Below are positions 1 through 7,237 of a stretch of 64,000 bases of DNA, piece by piece (position 1 is the first letter of the stretch; every line of letters starts with the position of its first letter). Origin of the DNA: an uncultured Lachnospiraceae bacterium. GTDB lineage: Bacteria; Bacillota; Clostridia; Lachnospirales; Lachnospiraceae. The translations under genes were made by a program, and so were the position numbers. Location: the NCBI GenBank assembly GCA_902796425.1, contig CADBPC010000120.1, positions 1-64,000 of the forward strand, written 5' to 3'. Below the pieces are notes generated by a model. That model saw only the letters and a list, made by a program, of their open reading frames with translations, was not told where the DNA came from and did no database searches.

Positions 1-57
1 GGCTGCGACCGTAAACAGCATGATTGTGCACAGGATAAAGCAAATAATTTTCTTCAT
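1..57 (-). CDS. Start of a secreted protein (signal peptide only)
   Basis: The window edge cuts this gene after 19 codons. The minus strand reads MKKIICFILCTIMLFTVAA from an ATG at 57. An AAAGGAG ribosome binding site lies about 10 nt upstream, within the spacer after the CapA-like gene. Two lysines followed by a hydrophobic core are typical of a Sec signal peptide or lipoprotein leader. Nothing can be said about the mature protein. The 34-nt spacer suggests co-transcription with the CapA-like gene upstream. Confidence 0.75.
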   Translation of the reverse strand, partial: MKKIICFILCTIMLFTVAA

Positions 58-91
58 TGTTCTATTTTTCTCCTTTTGTTGCTCACCGGAC

Positions 92-1702
92 CTACTTTTT
101 CGTAATGACGCCTTCCTCGTCGATGAGCACATTGGGGGAGAGCTCCCTCATGAAGTTCAGAACGTGTTCCTTTTCCGCACCCGTAGAGGAACGAACGGAT
201 GTGTTCGTCTGCATCATCGGCAGGAACTCAAGTTTTTCCAGCGTCTTTTCCGACGGCTTCAGTGTGATTCTCGCAAGCCCGGTTTCAACTGTATAGGATG
301 TGAAGAAGTAGTTGCCCATGCTGTAGAAGACGGGCATATCTTCGATGAAATCAATGGTCTGCAGGCGGTGGGGATGTCCTCCTATGATCAGGTCGCACCC
401 TGCCTGCTGCAGTTCTTTTGCCTGGTTAATCTGGGACGCCTCGGGGATGTTCTCTTTTTCGGTTCCCCAGTGGAGGAACGCTATGACATAGTCGGCGGTT
501 TCCTTCGCCTCGCGCACCTTCTGATAGAGCATCGTGCCGTCATAGCAGCGGAATACGCCGGGCAGGTCCTCCCCTGCTCCTCTCGTCTCCGGCGTGGGAT
601 ATCGCTCAATCTGTGTGGCCGCGACAATGGCGATCACCATGTCATCCACAACGTAGTACTGGACGGCGGACGCTTCATTTATGTCCCTGCCGGCACCTAC
701 ATAGGGAATGCCCTGGGCCGCAAGTGTATCGAGTGTATCAAGGAAGCCGGCTTCGCCGTAATCAAAGACATGGTTGTTGGCAAGGCCGACGATATCGACG
801 CCGAGATCATGCAGCCACGCCGCAGTATCCGTGGAGGCATGGAGGGTGTAGGTTTTGCCCTGGAGGGGAGTTCCCCTGTCCGTGTAGGCAAATTCGTTGT
901 TGATCATGCAGATATCGGCATCCCGCATATAGCTTAAGGTCTGCTCGTCAAAGCAGTTCGCGATGCCGCGCTTTCTGGCTGTTACGCCGGTTGCGTAGCT
1001 CTCATCGAACAGCACGTCTCCGCTGAAGACAAAGGTGACGCTGTCATCCTCATCTTCGATTTCGACCGCTCCCGGAAGAGATGCCAGGAAGGCCTCTCTC
1101 TCCTGTCTCAGCCTCTCGGCTTCCTCCGCGGCTCTTCTCTCCTCTTCTTTTCTCGCCGCTTCTTCGGCAGCAAGCCGCTCGCGCTCTTCCTGCTCGAGGC
1201 GGATCCTCAGCTTTTCCTCCTCGGGAATTTCTTCGCTGTACGGTTTCTCCTCGACCTGGTAACGTGTCAGGGACAGACTCTCTCCGGCGTTTTCCAGGAG
1301 ATTGCTCACATAGGAATTATCCGCCATGACAAGGAGTCCCGCTGCAAGGGCGATAAGTCCCATGGCGCACAGAATAATAATCGGGAGGGCCGAGACCTTT
1401 TCACCGGCGCTGTCAGCTGCAGGTATGCTGCCTTCGCGGTTATGCGCAGGCGTGCTGTCTTCGCGGGAGTGTGCCTGCACACTGCCGCCGGCATACTCCG
1501 GCTCTTCTTCCTCCACAGTAACCGGCTCGTATGCAAACTCCGGCTCATCCAAGCGTTCCGGACCGTCAAAAGAGTCCCGCCCGTACTGCCGGTCCGGTTC
1601 ATCCGCCATGTCCGGCTCATCCGGCTCATCAAGGGACATGAAAATAATGTCCTCTGACTCGTCCTCGTATTCATCCTGTGGATAATAAATGTATTTGTCC
1701 AT
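92..1702 (-). CDS. CapA-family membrane-anchored metallophosphoesterase-like protein
   Basis: 536 aa. Residues 1-105 are a very acidic, Asp/Glu/Pro-rich region with repeated DEPD-like units. A membrane segment follows at about 105-125, then a charged helix or coiled coil rich in Glu, Arg and Ala (about 160-205). A CapA domain runs from about 222 to the end. The family's metal-site motifs are visible: SGDV (D229), NNE (268-270), NNH (309-311), HWG (411-413) and GGHPH (441-445). CapA proteins are tied to poly-gamma-glutamate capsule synthesis, but no capB or capC is present here. The true substrate is therefore unknown, and a generic surface phosphoesterase role is equally possible. With an N-in topology the catalytic domain would be extracellular. 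The start at 1702 lacks a clear ribosome binding site. The gene lies just after the terminator of the ribosomal operon, so it probably has its own promoter. Confidence 0.85.
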   Translation of the reverse strand: MDKYIYYPQDEYEDESEDIIFMSLDEPDEPDMADEPDRQYGRDSFDGPERLDEPEFAYEPVTVEEEEPEYAGGSVQAHSREDSTPAHNREGSIPAADSAGEKVSALPIIILCAMGLIALAAGLLVMADNSYVSNLLENAGESLSLTRYQVEEKPYSEEIPEEEKLRIRLEQEERERLAAEEAARKEEERRAAEEAERLRQEREAFLASLPGAVEIEDEDDSVTFVFSGDVLFDESYATGVTARKRGIANCFDEQTLSYMRDADICMINNEFAYTDRGTPLQGKTYTLHASTDTAAWLHDLGVDIVGLANNHVFDYGEAGFLDTLDTLAAQGIPYVGAGRDINEASAVQYYVVDDMVIAIVAATQIERYPTPETRGAGEDLPGVFRCYDGTMLYQKVREAKETADYVIAFLHWGTEKENIPEASQINQAKELQQAGCDLIIGGHPHRLQTIDFIEDMPVFYSMGNYFFTSYTVETGLARITLKPSEKTLEKLEFLPMMQTNTSVRSSTGAEKEHVLNFMRELSPNVLIDEEGVITKK

Positions 1703-1729
1703 TCTGGTTTTGGAATTATCGGCTTAATT

Positions 1730-1759
1730 GAAAACAGGGCACACTTCCGTGTGCCCTGT
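1730..1759 (-). terminator. Rho-independent terminator after rplA
   Basis: A perfect 11-bp stem (ACAGGGCACAC and its complement) with a 4-nt loop is followed on the minus strand by TTTTC. It closes the rpmG-secE-nusG-rplK-rplA transcript 34 nt after the rplA stop. The run of four T is short, so some read-through into the CapA-like gene is possible. Confidence 0.8.
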
Positions 1760-1792
1760 AAATATTACCTGTATGACTGTAGTTAATCTGAA

Positions 1793-2482
1793 TTAATATC
1801 TGTTGGCAACGATCTTGATGCCGGGGCCCATTGTTGTAGCCATGGAGATGGACTTCAGATACTGACCCTTGACCGCTGCGGGCTTTGCCTTTACGATCGC
1901 GCTCATAAGAGCATCGAAGTTCTCCTTGAGCTGCTCCTCTGTGAAGGAAGCCTTACCGATAACTACATGGATGATGTTCGCCTTGTCAAGTCTGTACTCA
2001 ACTTTACCGGCTTTGATGTCAGCGATTGCCTTTGTGACATCCATGGTAACTGTGCCGGACTTCGGGTTGGGCATCAGGCCCTTCGGACCGAGGACTTTAC
2101 CGAGACGACCAACAACGCTCATCATGTCGGGTGTAGCAACGACTACGTCGAAATCAAGCCAGCCTTCCTTCTGGATACGGGGAATCAGTTCCTCGCCGCC
2201 GACGAAGTCAGCGCCTGCTGCCTGAGCCTCATCGAGCTTTGCGCCCTTTGCGAATACCAGGACGCGGACCTTTTTGCCGGTTCCTGCAGGAAGTACGACA
2301 GCGCCGCGGATCTGCTGGTCAGCATGGCGGGAGTCGCAGCTTGTGCGAATGTGAAGTTCAACAGTCTCGTCGAACTTTGCGGATGTAGTCTTCTTTACCA
2401 GTGCGATTGCCTCGTCGGGTTCATAGACCTTTGTGCGGTCAACGAGCTTGGCAGCCTCTGCATATTTCTTTCCGTGTTTCAT
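1793..2482 (-). CDS. rplA: 50S ribosomal protein L1
   Basis: 229 aa, the usual full length of L1. It starts [16 protein letters not shown] and contains the conserved L1 region [17 protein letters not shown] (about 125-141). L1 binds 23S rRNA at the L1 stalk and moves deacylated tRNA out of the E site. In many bacteria it also represses its own operon by binding the mRNA leader. The start follows an AAGGAG box. The gene is last in the rpmG-secE-nusG-rplK-rplA series, 26 nt after rplK, and is followed by a terminator rather than by rplJ-rplL. Confidence 0.98.
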   Translation of the reverse strand: MKHGKKYAEAAKLVDRTKVYEPDEAIALVKKTTSAKFDETVELHIRTSCDSRHADQQIRGAVVLPAGTGKKVRVLVFAKGAKLDEAQAAGADFVGGEELIPRIQKEGWLDFDVVVATPDMMSVVGRLGKVLGPKGLMPNPKSGTVTMDVTKAIADIKAGKVEYRLDKANIIHVVIGKASFTEEQLKENFDALMSAIVKAKPAAVKGQYLKSISMATTMGPGIKIVANRY

Positions 2483-2508
2483 ATTCTCTATTTCTCCTTC
2501 ACTCCCTG

Positions 2509-2934
2509 TCAGTCAACCACTGTGATACCCATGCTTCTGGCTGTGCCGGCAATCATGCTGGCAGCTGCTTCAAGAGATGCAGCATTCAGATCGGGCATCT
2601 TCTTCTGGGCGATCTCTTCCACCTGCGCTCTGGTCACTGTAGCGACATTATTCTTGTTCGGCTCACCGGAAGCCTTCTGGATGTTGGCAGCTTTCTTCAG
2701 AAGAACTGCCGCAGGCGGTGTCTTTGTGATGAAGGAAAAGCTTCTGTCCGCATAAACAGTGATGATAACGGGGATGATGGTATCGCCCTCATTCGCTGTT
2801 CTCGCGTTGAACTGCTTGGTGAACTCAACGATGTTGACACCATGCTGTCCGAGTGCAGGACCTACCGGGGGAGCAGGAGTTGCCTTGCCCGCAGGGATCT
2901 GCAGTTTGATGTAACCTGTAACTTTTTTTGCCAT
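2509..2934 (-). CDS. rplK: 50S ribosomal protein L11
   Basis: 141 aa starting [16 protein letters not shown], the standard L11 N-terminus, directly after an ACAAGGAGGT ribosome binding site. An in-frame ATG 48 nt further upstream is rejected because it would add a non-conserved leader. The Pro-rich segment [17 protein letters not shown] (about 19-35) is the L11 signature. L11 forms the GTPase-associated centre with 23S rRNA and is needed for the RelA-type stringent response. It lies between nusG and rplA, the usual order in Firmicutes. Confidence 0.98.
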   Translation of the reverse strand: MAKKVTGYIKLQIPAGKATPAPPVGPALGQHGVNIVEFTKQFNARTANEGDTIIPVIITVYADRSFSFITKTPPAAVLLKKAANIQKASGEPNKNNVATVTRAQVEEIAQKKMPDLNAASLEAAASMIAGTARSMGITVVD

Positions 2935-3035
2935 TTTTCTACCTCCTTGTGGTTTAGAGCGCAGGCGGCTACCTGCTTCCACTTTGAATGAAACTATATG
3001 AAACGGTCAAAATCGCCTTTGCGCAGCATACTGCG

Positions 3036-3794
3036 TCAGGTTGTCCTGCGGACCTCCGCAAAACTGATTTCAACCGGCGTTTCACGTCCGAACAATTCCA
3101 CGCTGATCGTCGCGATCTGCTTGCCCATGTCAATCTTCGTGACGGTTCCGAGCGTATCCTTCCAGACACCGGCCACTACCGCGACAGAATCGCCGATATC
3201 GAAATCGCAGGTGACATTGCTGACCCGGATTCCGAGCGGCTTCATCTCCGCCTCGGTGAGGGGAACCGGCTTGCTGCCCGGGCCAACGAACCCCGTAACG
3301 CCGCGGGTATTGCGAACCACATACCAGGTCTCGTCATTCATGACCATGTTCACCAGGACATATCCGGGGAACATCTTCTTCGGAACTGCCTTCTTCATGC
3401 CGTTCCTGATCTCAACGATATCCTGCATGGGAACCCGCACCTCGAAGATCTGGTTCTCCAGGTGTCTGTTCTCGATTGTCTTGTCCAGGTTCGCCTTCAC
3501 CTTATTCTCATAACCGGAATAGGTGTGGGCCACATACCATTTGGCGACGTCCGAAATCGCGCTCTCGTCCAGCTGTCCTTCCTCGCCTGCGGCTTCCTGA
3601 GCTTCGATGCTCTCGGCCATCAGCGCTTCGTCAGCTGCCTCTGAGTCGCTCTTCTCGCCCTGATTAAGGACTCTCTCCGCCTCAGCCTTTTCGATATCGG
3701 CGGCCTTCCTTGTAAAATCCGGACGTCTGATCTCGCGCACGCCCGGCAGGACGCCGGCTCTTACGCGGACCTTTCTATCGTTATTATCTGCCAT
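3036..3794 (-). CDS. nusG: Transcription elongation/antitermination factor NusG with an acidic N-terminal extension
   Basis: 252 aa. The NGN domain begins only at about residue 84 (AKWYVAHTYSGYENKVKANL) and continues through KKMFPGYVLVNMVM. The KOW domain is at the C-terminus (IGDSVAVVAGVWKDTLGTV). NusG binds RNA polymerase and modulates pausing; its KOW domain can contact ribosomal S10 or Rho. The first roughly 83 residues are an extra segment that begins basic and becomes strongly acidic (Glu/Asp/Ala). Ordinary NusG is about 175-185 aa. The start at 3794 follows AAAGGAT with good spacing, so the extension is likely translated. It sits between secE and rplK, which makes the orthology secure. 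Confidence 0.95.
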   Translation of the reverse strand: MADNNDRKVRVRAGVLPGVREIRRPDFTRKAADIEKAEAERVLNQGEKSDSEAADEALMAESIEAQEAAGEEGQLDESAISDVAKWYVAHTYSGYENKVKANLDKTIENRHLENQIFEVRVPMQDIVEIRNGMKKAVPKKMFPGYVLVNMVMNDETWYVVRNTRGVTGFVGPGSKPVPLTEAEMKPLGIRVSNVTCDFDIGDSVAVVAGVWKDTLGTVTKIDMGKQIATISVELFGRETPVEISFAEVRRTT

Positions 3795-3811
3795 GAATCT
3801 ATCCTTTCCGA

Positions 3812-4069
3812 TCAGATAGTTGTCAGAAGTTCGATCAGATTCTGCACACCAAAATCAATAACCGAAATCAGAAGGCCAGCGATGATCGAAACGGCCAGCA
3901 CCGCGACCATCTGACGCATCATGGTAACAGGCTCCGGCCAGATAACCTTCATAAATTCCGCTTTGACACCGCCTAAAAACCTGACAGCCTTTGACTCCTT
4001 GATCCCGGCCTGACCCGCCTTTGATTCTTTGGCTTTGACCTCTTTGGCTTTGGTTTCTTTATCGCTCAT
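3812..4069 (-). CDS. secE: Preprotein translocase subunit SecE
   Basis: 85 aa. The N-terminal 27 residues are Lys/Glu/Ala-rich. They are followed by the SecE signature (FLGGVKAEFMKVIWPEPVTM) and one membrane helix (about 52-75). SecE clamps SecY in the SecYEG channel. Single-span SecE is normal for Firmicutes. The gene starts 6 nt after the rpmG stop and ends 17 nt before nusG. No tRNA-Trp separates rpmG from secE here. Confidence 0.95.
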   Translation of the reverse strand: MSDKETKAKEVKAKESKAGQAGIKESKAVRFLGGVKAEFMKVIWPEPVTMMRQMVAVLAVSIIAGLLISVIDFGVQNLIELLTTI

Positions 4070-4075
4070 AGTGTC

Positions 4076-4225
4076 TTACTTTGTCTCCCTGTGCACTGTG
4101 TGCTTTCTGCAGAAACGGCAATACTTCTTGATCTCCATGCGATCCGGATGTGCCTTCTTATCCTTTGTTGTATCGTAGTTACGGCGCTTGCACTCCGTGC
4201 ATGCCAGTGTGATTCTTGTGCGCAT
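4076..4225 (-). CDS. rpmG: 50S ribosomal protein L33
   Basis: 49 aa, read on the minus strand from an ATG at 4225 preceded by GGAGGTAAGT. The protein starts [17 protein letters not shown] and ends with [17 protein letters not shown]. The two CxxC pairs (C9/C12 and C36/C39) are the zinc-binding type. Zinc-type L33 is often replaced by a Cys-free paralogue when zinc is scarce, so another copy may exist elsewhere. It is the first gene of the rpmG-secE-nusG-rplK-rplA operon. Confidence 0.95.
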   Translation of the reverse strand: MRTRITLACTECKRRNYDTTKDKKAHPDRMEIKKYCRFCRKHTVHRETK

Positions 4226-4301
4226 AATACTTACCTCCGGTTTGGTATATCTCTTCCGATGCAGACTGTTATCAGGCCTTTTCTACCCTCTTTTTGAGCA
4301 T

Positions 4302-4349
4302 AAAAAAAAGACCTGTTACAATCTCAAATGGTAGAGTATCACAGGTCTT
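4302..4349 (-). terminator. Terminator downstream of glf
   Basis: A 9-bp stem (AAGACCTGT with ACAGGTCTT) encloses a 24-nt loop and is followed on the minus strand by eight T. It lies just after the glf stop and before rpmG, and so separates the two transcripts. The promoter for rpmG must then lie in about 4226-4300. I see only a loose TATAC-like element there, with no convincing -35. Confidence 0.85.
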
Positions 4350-4378
4350 CTTCTATGTCAATCAATTTTCCGTAAGGG

Positions 4379-5605
4379 TCAGACTGCCCGTGCCGTATTA
4401 AGCGCAGCGCGTATGACCTTGTCCATGTCAAAGTACTGGTACATGCCGAGGCGCCCGCCGAAGATGATGTTGCGCTTTTCGGCCGCAAGGAGCTTGTATT
4501 TCGCATAGACGGCTGCGTTTTTTTCGTTGTTGACGGGATAATACGGCTCGATCCCCTGCTGCCAGCGCGCCGGATATTCCTTTGTGATGATCGTTCCCTT
4601 GATCTCCTGTCCCGTATAGGAATCCTTTCCGAATTCAAAGTGCTTGTGCTCGATGATCCGGGTGTACGGGACACTCCTTTCGGTGTAGTTCACGACGGCA
4701 TTGCCCTGGTAGTTGTCGACATCCGGAAGCTCCGTCGTCTCGAACCGCAGGGACCGGTATTCAAGCGGTCCGTAGCAGTAGCCGAAGTACTCGTCAATCA
4801 TTCCCGTATAGACAAGATTTGCGAAAATATCCCCGTCCATTTCGAAAGCGACGGCATTGCTGAAGGAAGAGATGTCCGGGAGCGGCACCGTATCCTCGTC
4901 CAGGAACTGGTTGCCTGCCGGCATTCCGGTCAGCTCCGCAGGGATCTCGTTGACAGAGGTTCTGTACTCTCTTCCCAGTTCCACCGGGATTCCCTCGAGG
5001 AGCTTTTCCACGATCTGCGTATAGCCGCCGATCGGGATTCCCTGGTAGCGGTCGTTGAAATAGTTATTGTCATAGGTAAAGCGAAGCGGGAGGCGGCGGA
5101 TGATAAACGCCGGAAGGTCACGGCAGTCTCTCCCCCACTGCTTTTCGGTGTAGCCCTTTACCAGCTTTTCATAGACGTCGCGTCCGACGAGCTTTAAGGC
5201 CTGCTCCTCCAGGTTGTGGGGCTCGCGGATGCCTTCCTTTTCCCTCTGGGCCTCGATGATCTCCTGCGCTTCCTGCGGGGTGAAGACGTTCCACATCCTG
5301 CTGAAGGTGTTCATGTTAAACGGCATGTTGTAGAGCTCGTTCCCGTATCTTGCGACGGGCGAGTTGATGTAGTTGTTGAACTCCGCAAAGCGGTTTACAT
5401 AATCCCATACCGCTTTGTCGGAGGTGTGGAAAATATGCGCTCCGTAGCAGTGAACCTGGATGCCATTCCGCTTTTCGGTATAGATGTTGCCGCCGATGTG
5501 GTCTCTTTTGTCAATCACCTTGCAGGTCTTGCCCCTGATTTTCATTTCATGGGCAAAAACAGCCCCGAACAAGCCTGCGCCAACGATCAGATAATCATAT
5601 TTCAT
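4379..5605 (-). CDS. glf: UDP-galactopyranose mutase
   Basis: 408 aa. The FAD-binding Rossmann motif VGAGLFGAVFAHE starts at residue 8. It is followed by the family blocks RDHIGGNIYTE and QVHCYGAHIFHTSDKAVWDY. The C-terminal GGRLGMYQYFDMDKVI motif is also typical of Glf. The enzyme interconverts UDP-galactopyranose and UDP-galactofuranose using reduced FAD, supplying galactofuranose for surface glycans. This fits the capsule genes further along the window, though it is not in an operon with them. The start follows AAGGCGGA. The upstream 117-aa membrane protein is 12 nt away and probably co-transcribed. Confidence 0.95.
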   Translation of the reverse strand: MKYDYLIVGAGLFGAVFAHEMKIRGKTCKVIDKRDHIGGNIYTEKRNGIQVHCYGAHIFHTSDKAVWDYVNRFAEFNNYINSPVARYGNELYNMPFNMNTFSRMWNVFTPQEAQEIIEAQREKEGIREPHNLEEQALKLVGRDVYEKLVKGYTEKQWGRDCRDLPAFIIRRLPLRFTYDNNYFNDRYQGIPIGGYTQIVEKLLEGIPVELGREYRTSVNEIPAELTGMPAGNQFLDEDTVPLPDISSFSNAVAFEMDGDIFANLVYTGMIDEYFGYCYGPLEYRSLRFETTELPDVDNYQGNAVVNYTERSVPYTRIIEHKHFEFGKDSYTGQEIKGTIITKEYPARWQQGIEPYYPVNNEKNAAVYAKYKLLAAEKRNIIFGGRLGMYQYFDMDKVIRAALNTARAV

Positions 5606-5617
5606 AACAATCCGCCT

Positions 5618-5971
5618 TTAATATTTGTCCGCGTCCTTAAGGCGCATTTTCTTACCGTTCAGAATAATGAATCCCTCCTCGGGATCTTCCTGTGAGACAT
5701 ACCTGTCGGGATCATAGGCCTGCTGCGAGCCTCTTTTCGTATGCTTATGCCCGAACTGCTCCTCACAGGTGATATCTCCCGCGGGATTCTCTCCGGGTCT
5801 TCGCAGCCCCTTTGTATCCTTCAGTATATCACCCGGGTTCGTCCGCGGCCCGAAAAGCCATTTGGCCATGCTCTGCGGGGAGGATCCCCGTCCCTTTTCG
5901 GCAGCGTTTTTCCTGCCCCGGATCCAGACGACCAGCGCCGCCACCATGATCAGATATAATACCGCGCCCAT
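5618..5971 (-). CDS. Small single-pass membrane protein of unknown function
   Basis: 117 aa from the ATG at 5971, which has AGGAAG at a proper distance. A GTG two codons earlier (5977) overlaps that site and is less likely. An N-terminal hydrophobic segment (GAVLYLIMVAALVVWI) is followed by a basic stretch and a hydrophilic cytosolic tail. The tail contains EEGFIILNGKKMRLKDADKY at its end. I do not recognise a family. It directly precedes glf, so a role linked to surface polysaccharide is possible but is only inferred from position. Confidence 0.6.
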   Translation of the reverse strand: MGAVLYLIMVAALVVWIRGRKNAAEKGRGSSPQSMAKWLFGPRTNPGDILKDTKGLRRPGENPAGDITCEEQFGHKHTKRGSQQAYDPDRYVSQEDPEEGFIILNGKKMRLKDADKY

Positions 5972-6121
5972 CCGCACTTCCTTTCCATATTCGATATCAT
6001 CTTAACGAAAACAGGACCTTACAGCAAGATTTATTCGTCATCCCGACAGTTTTAAACCTGCAGGCCCTGTTGTATTATTTTGGCAGGGTTTCCTGATGAA
6101 AGGTAGGGTAAACCTGCTGTT

Positions 6122-7171
6122 ATGAATGAATTTTTAAAGCGAAAGAACATTGTTATCTCGGCAAGGCGCTACGGGATCGACGCCCTCGGCGCCATGGCGC
6201 AGGGTCTTTTTGCCTCGCTCCTTATCGGAACGATCCTGAACACCCTCGGAACACAGCTTAACATCGAGTGGCTGATAAGTGTCGGAAAATACGCCTCAGC
6301 GATGAGCGGTCCCGCGATGGCGATCGCAATCGGCTACGCCCTTCAGGCTCCGCCCCTTGTGCTGTTTTCCCTTGCTGCGGTCGGACAGGCGGCCAATGAA
6401 CTTGGCGGTGCCGGCGGCCCGCTCGCAGTCCTGTTCGTCGCTATCCTCGCTGCCGAGCTCGGCAAGGCGGTCTCAAAGGAGACAAAGGTCGATATTCTCG
6501 TAACTCCTGTCGTGACAATTCTTACCGGCGTCGGCTTTGCAGCGCTTCTTGCGCCGACTCTTGGAAGAATCGCATCGTCTCTCGGACGGGTCATCATGTG
6601 GGCGACCGAGCTCCAGCCCTTCCTCATGGGCATTATCGTTTCTGTCCTTGTGGGAATCGCCCTCACACTCCCGATTTCCTCCGCGGCGATCTGCGCTGCG
6701 CTCGGTCTGACCGGGCTTGCGGGCGGCGCTGCCGTCGCCGGGTGCTGCGCCCAGATGGTGGGCTTTGCTTTCTATTCCTTTAAGGAAAACCGCTGGGGCG
6801 GCCTGGTCTCCCAGGGGATCGGAACCTCGATGCTGCAGATGGGCAACATCGTGCGCAATCCCAGGATCTGGATCGCGCCGATCCTGACCTCCGCCGTTAC
6901 GGGGCCTCTTGCGACCTGCATCTTTAAGCTTCAGATGAACGGCGCTCCCGTCGCCTCCGGCATGGGCACCTGCGGCCTTGTCGGTCAGATCGGTGTCTAT
7001 ACCGGATGGGTAAATGATGTCGCAGCCGGCGTAAAGGCAGGCATCACCGCCTTTGACTGGGCCGGCCTTATCCTGATCTGCTTTGTCCTCCCCGCCGTCC
7101 TCACTCCCCTGTTCGGAATGATCTTCCGTAAGCTCGGCTGGATCGGCGAGGATGACCTGAAGCTGGTATGA
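6122..7171 (+). CDS. PfoR/PTS EIIC-type multispan membrane protein
   Basis: 349 aa, almost entirely hydrophobic with about nine or ten membrane helices. It is rich in Gly and Ala and contains glycine-rich loops such as GQAANELGGAGGPLAVLF, SSAAICAALGLTGLAGGAA and NGAPVASGMGTCGLVGQIG. This matches the PTS_EIIC_2 group that includes PfoR, a putative regulator of perfringolysin. These proteins have an EIIC-like fold but no attached EIIA or EIIB, and none is encoded nearby. Transport substrate and mechanism are therefore unknown. It is a single gene, convergent with the beta-galactosidase fusion 66 nt away. The start follows GAAAGG with a slightly long spacer. Confidence 0.8.
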   Translation: MNEFLKRKNIVISARRYGIDALGAMAQGLFASLLIGTILNTLGTQLNIEWLISVGKYASAMSGPAMAIAIGYALQAPPLVLFSLAAVGQAANELGGAGGPLAVLFVAILAAELGKAVSKETKVDILVTPVVTILTGVGFAALLAPTLGRIASSLGRVIMWATELQPFLMGIIVSVLVGIALTLPISSAAICAALGLTGLAGGAAVAGCCAQMVGFAFYSFKENRWGGLVSQGIGTSMLQMGNIVRNPRIWIAPILTSAVTGPLATCIFKLQMNGAPVASGMGTCGLVGQIGVYTGWVNDVAAGVKAGITAFDWAGLILICFVLPAVLTPLFGMIFRKLGWIGEDDLKLV

Positions 7172-7237
7172 CAGAATGTGCTGATGTTCCTGGCCGGTAT
7201 TCCGCCCGGAACTGTCCGTATCAGGTACTTTCCGCTG

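Noticed and set aside
4070..4300. tRNA-Trp between rpmG and secE, or upstream of rpmG
   Set aside because: The intervals were read in full. rpmG and secE are 6 nt apart and no tRNA fold is present. The tRNA-Trp gene is at 58748-58819.
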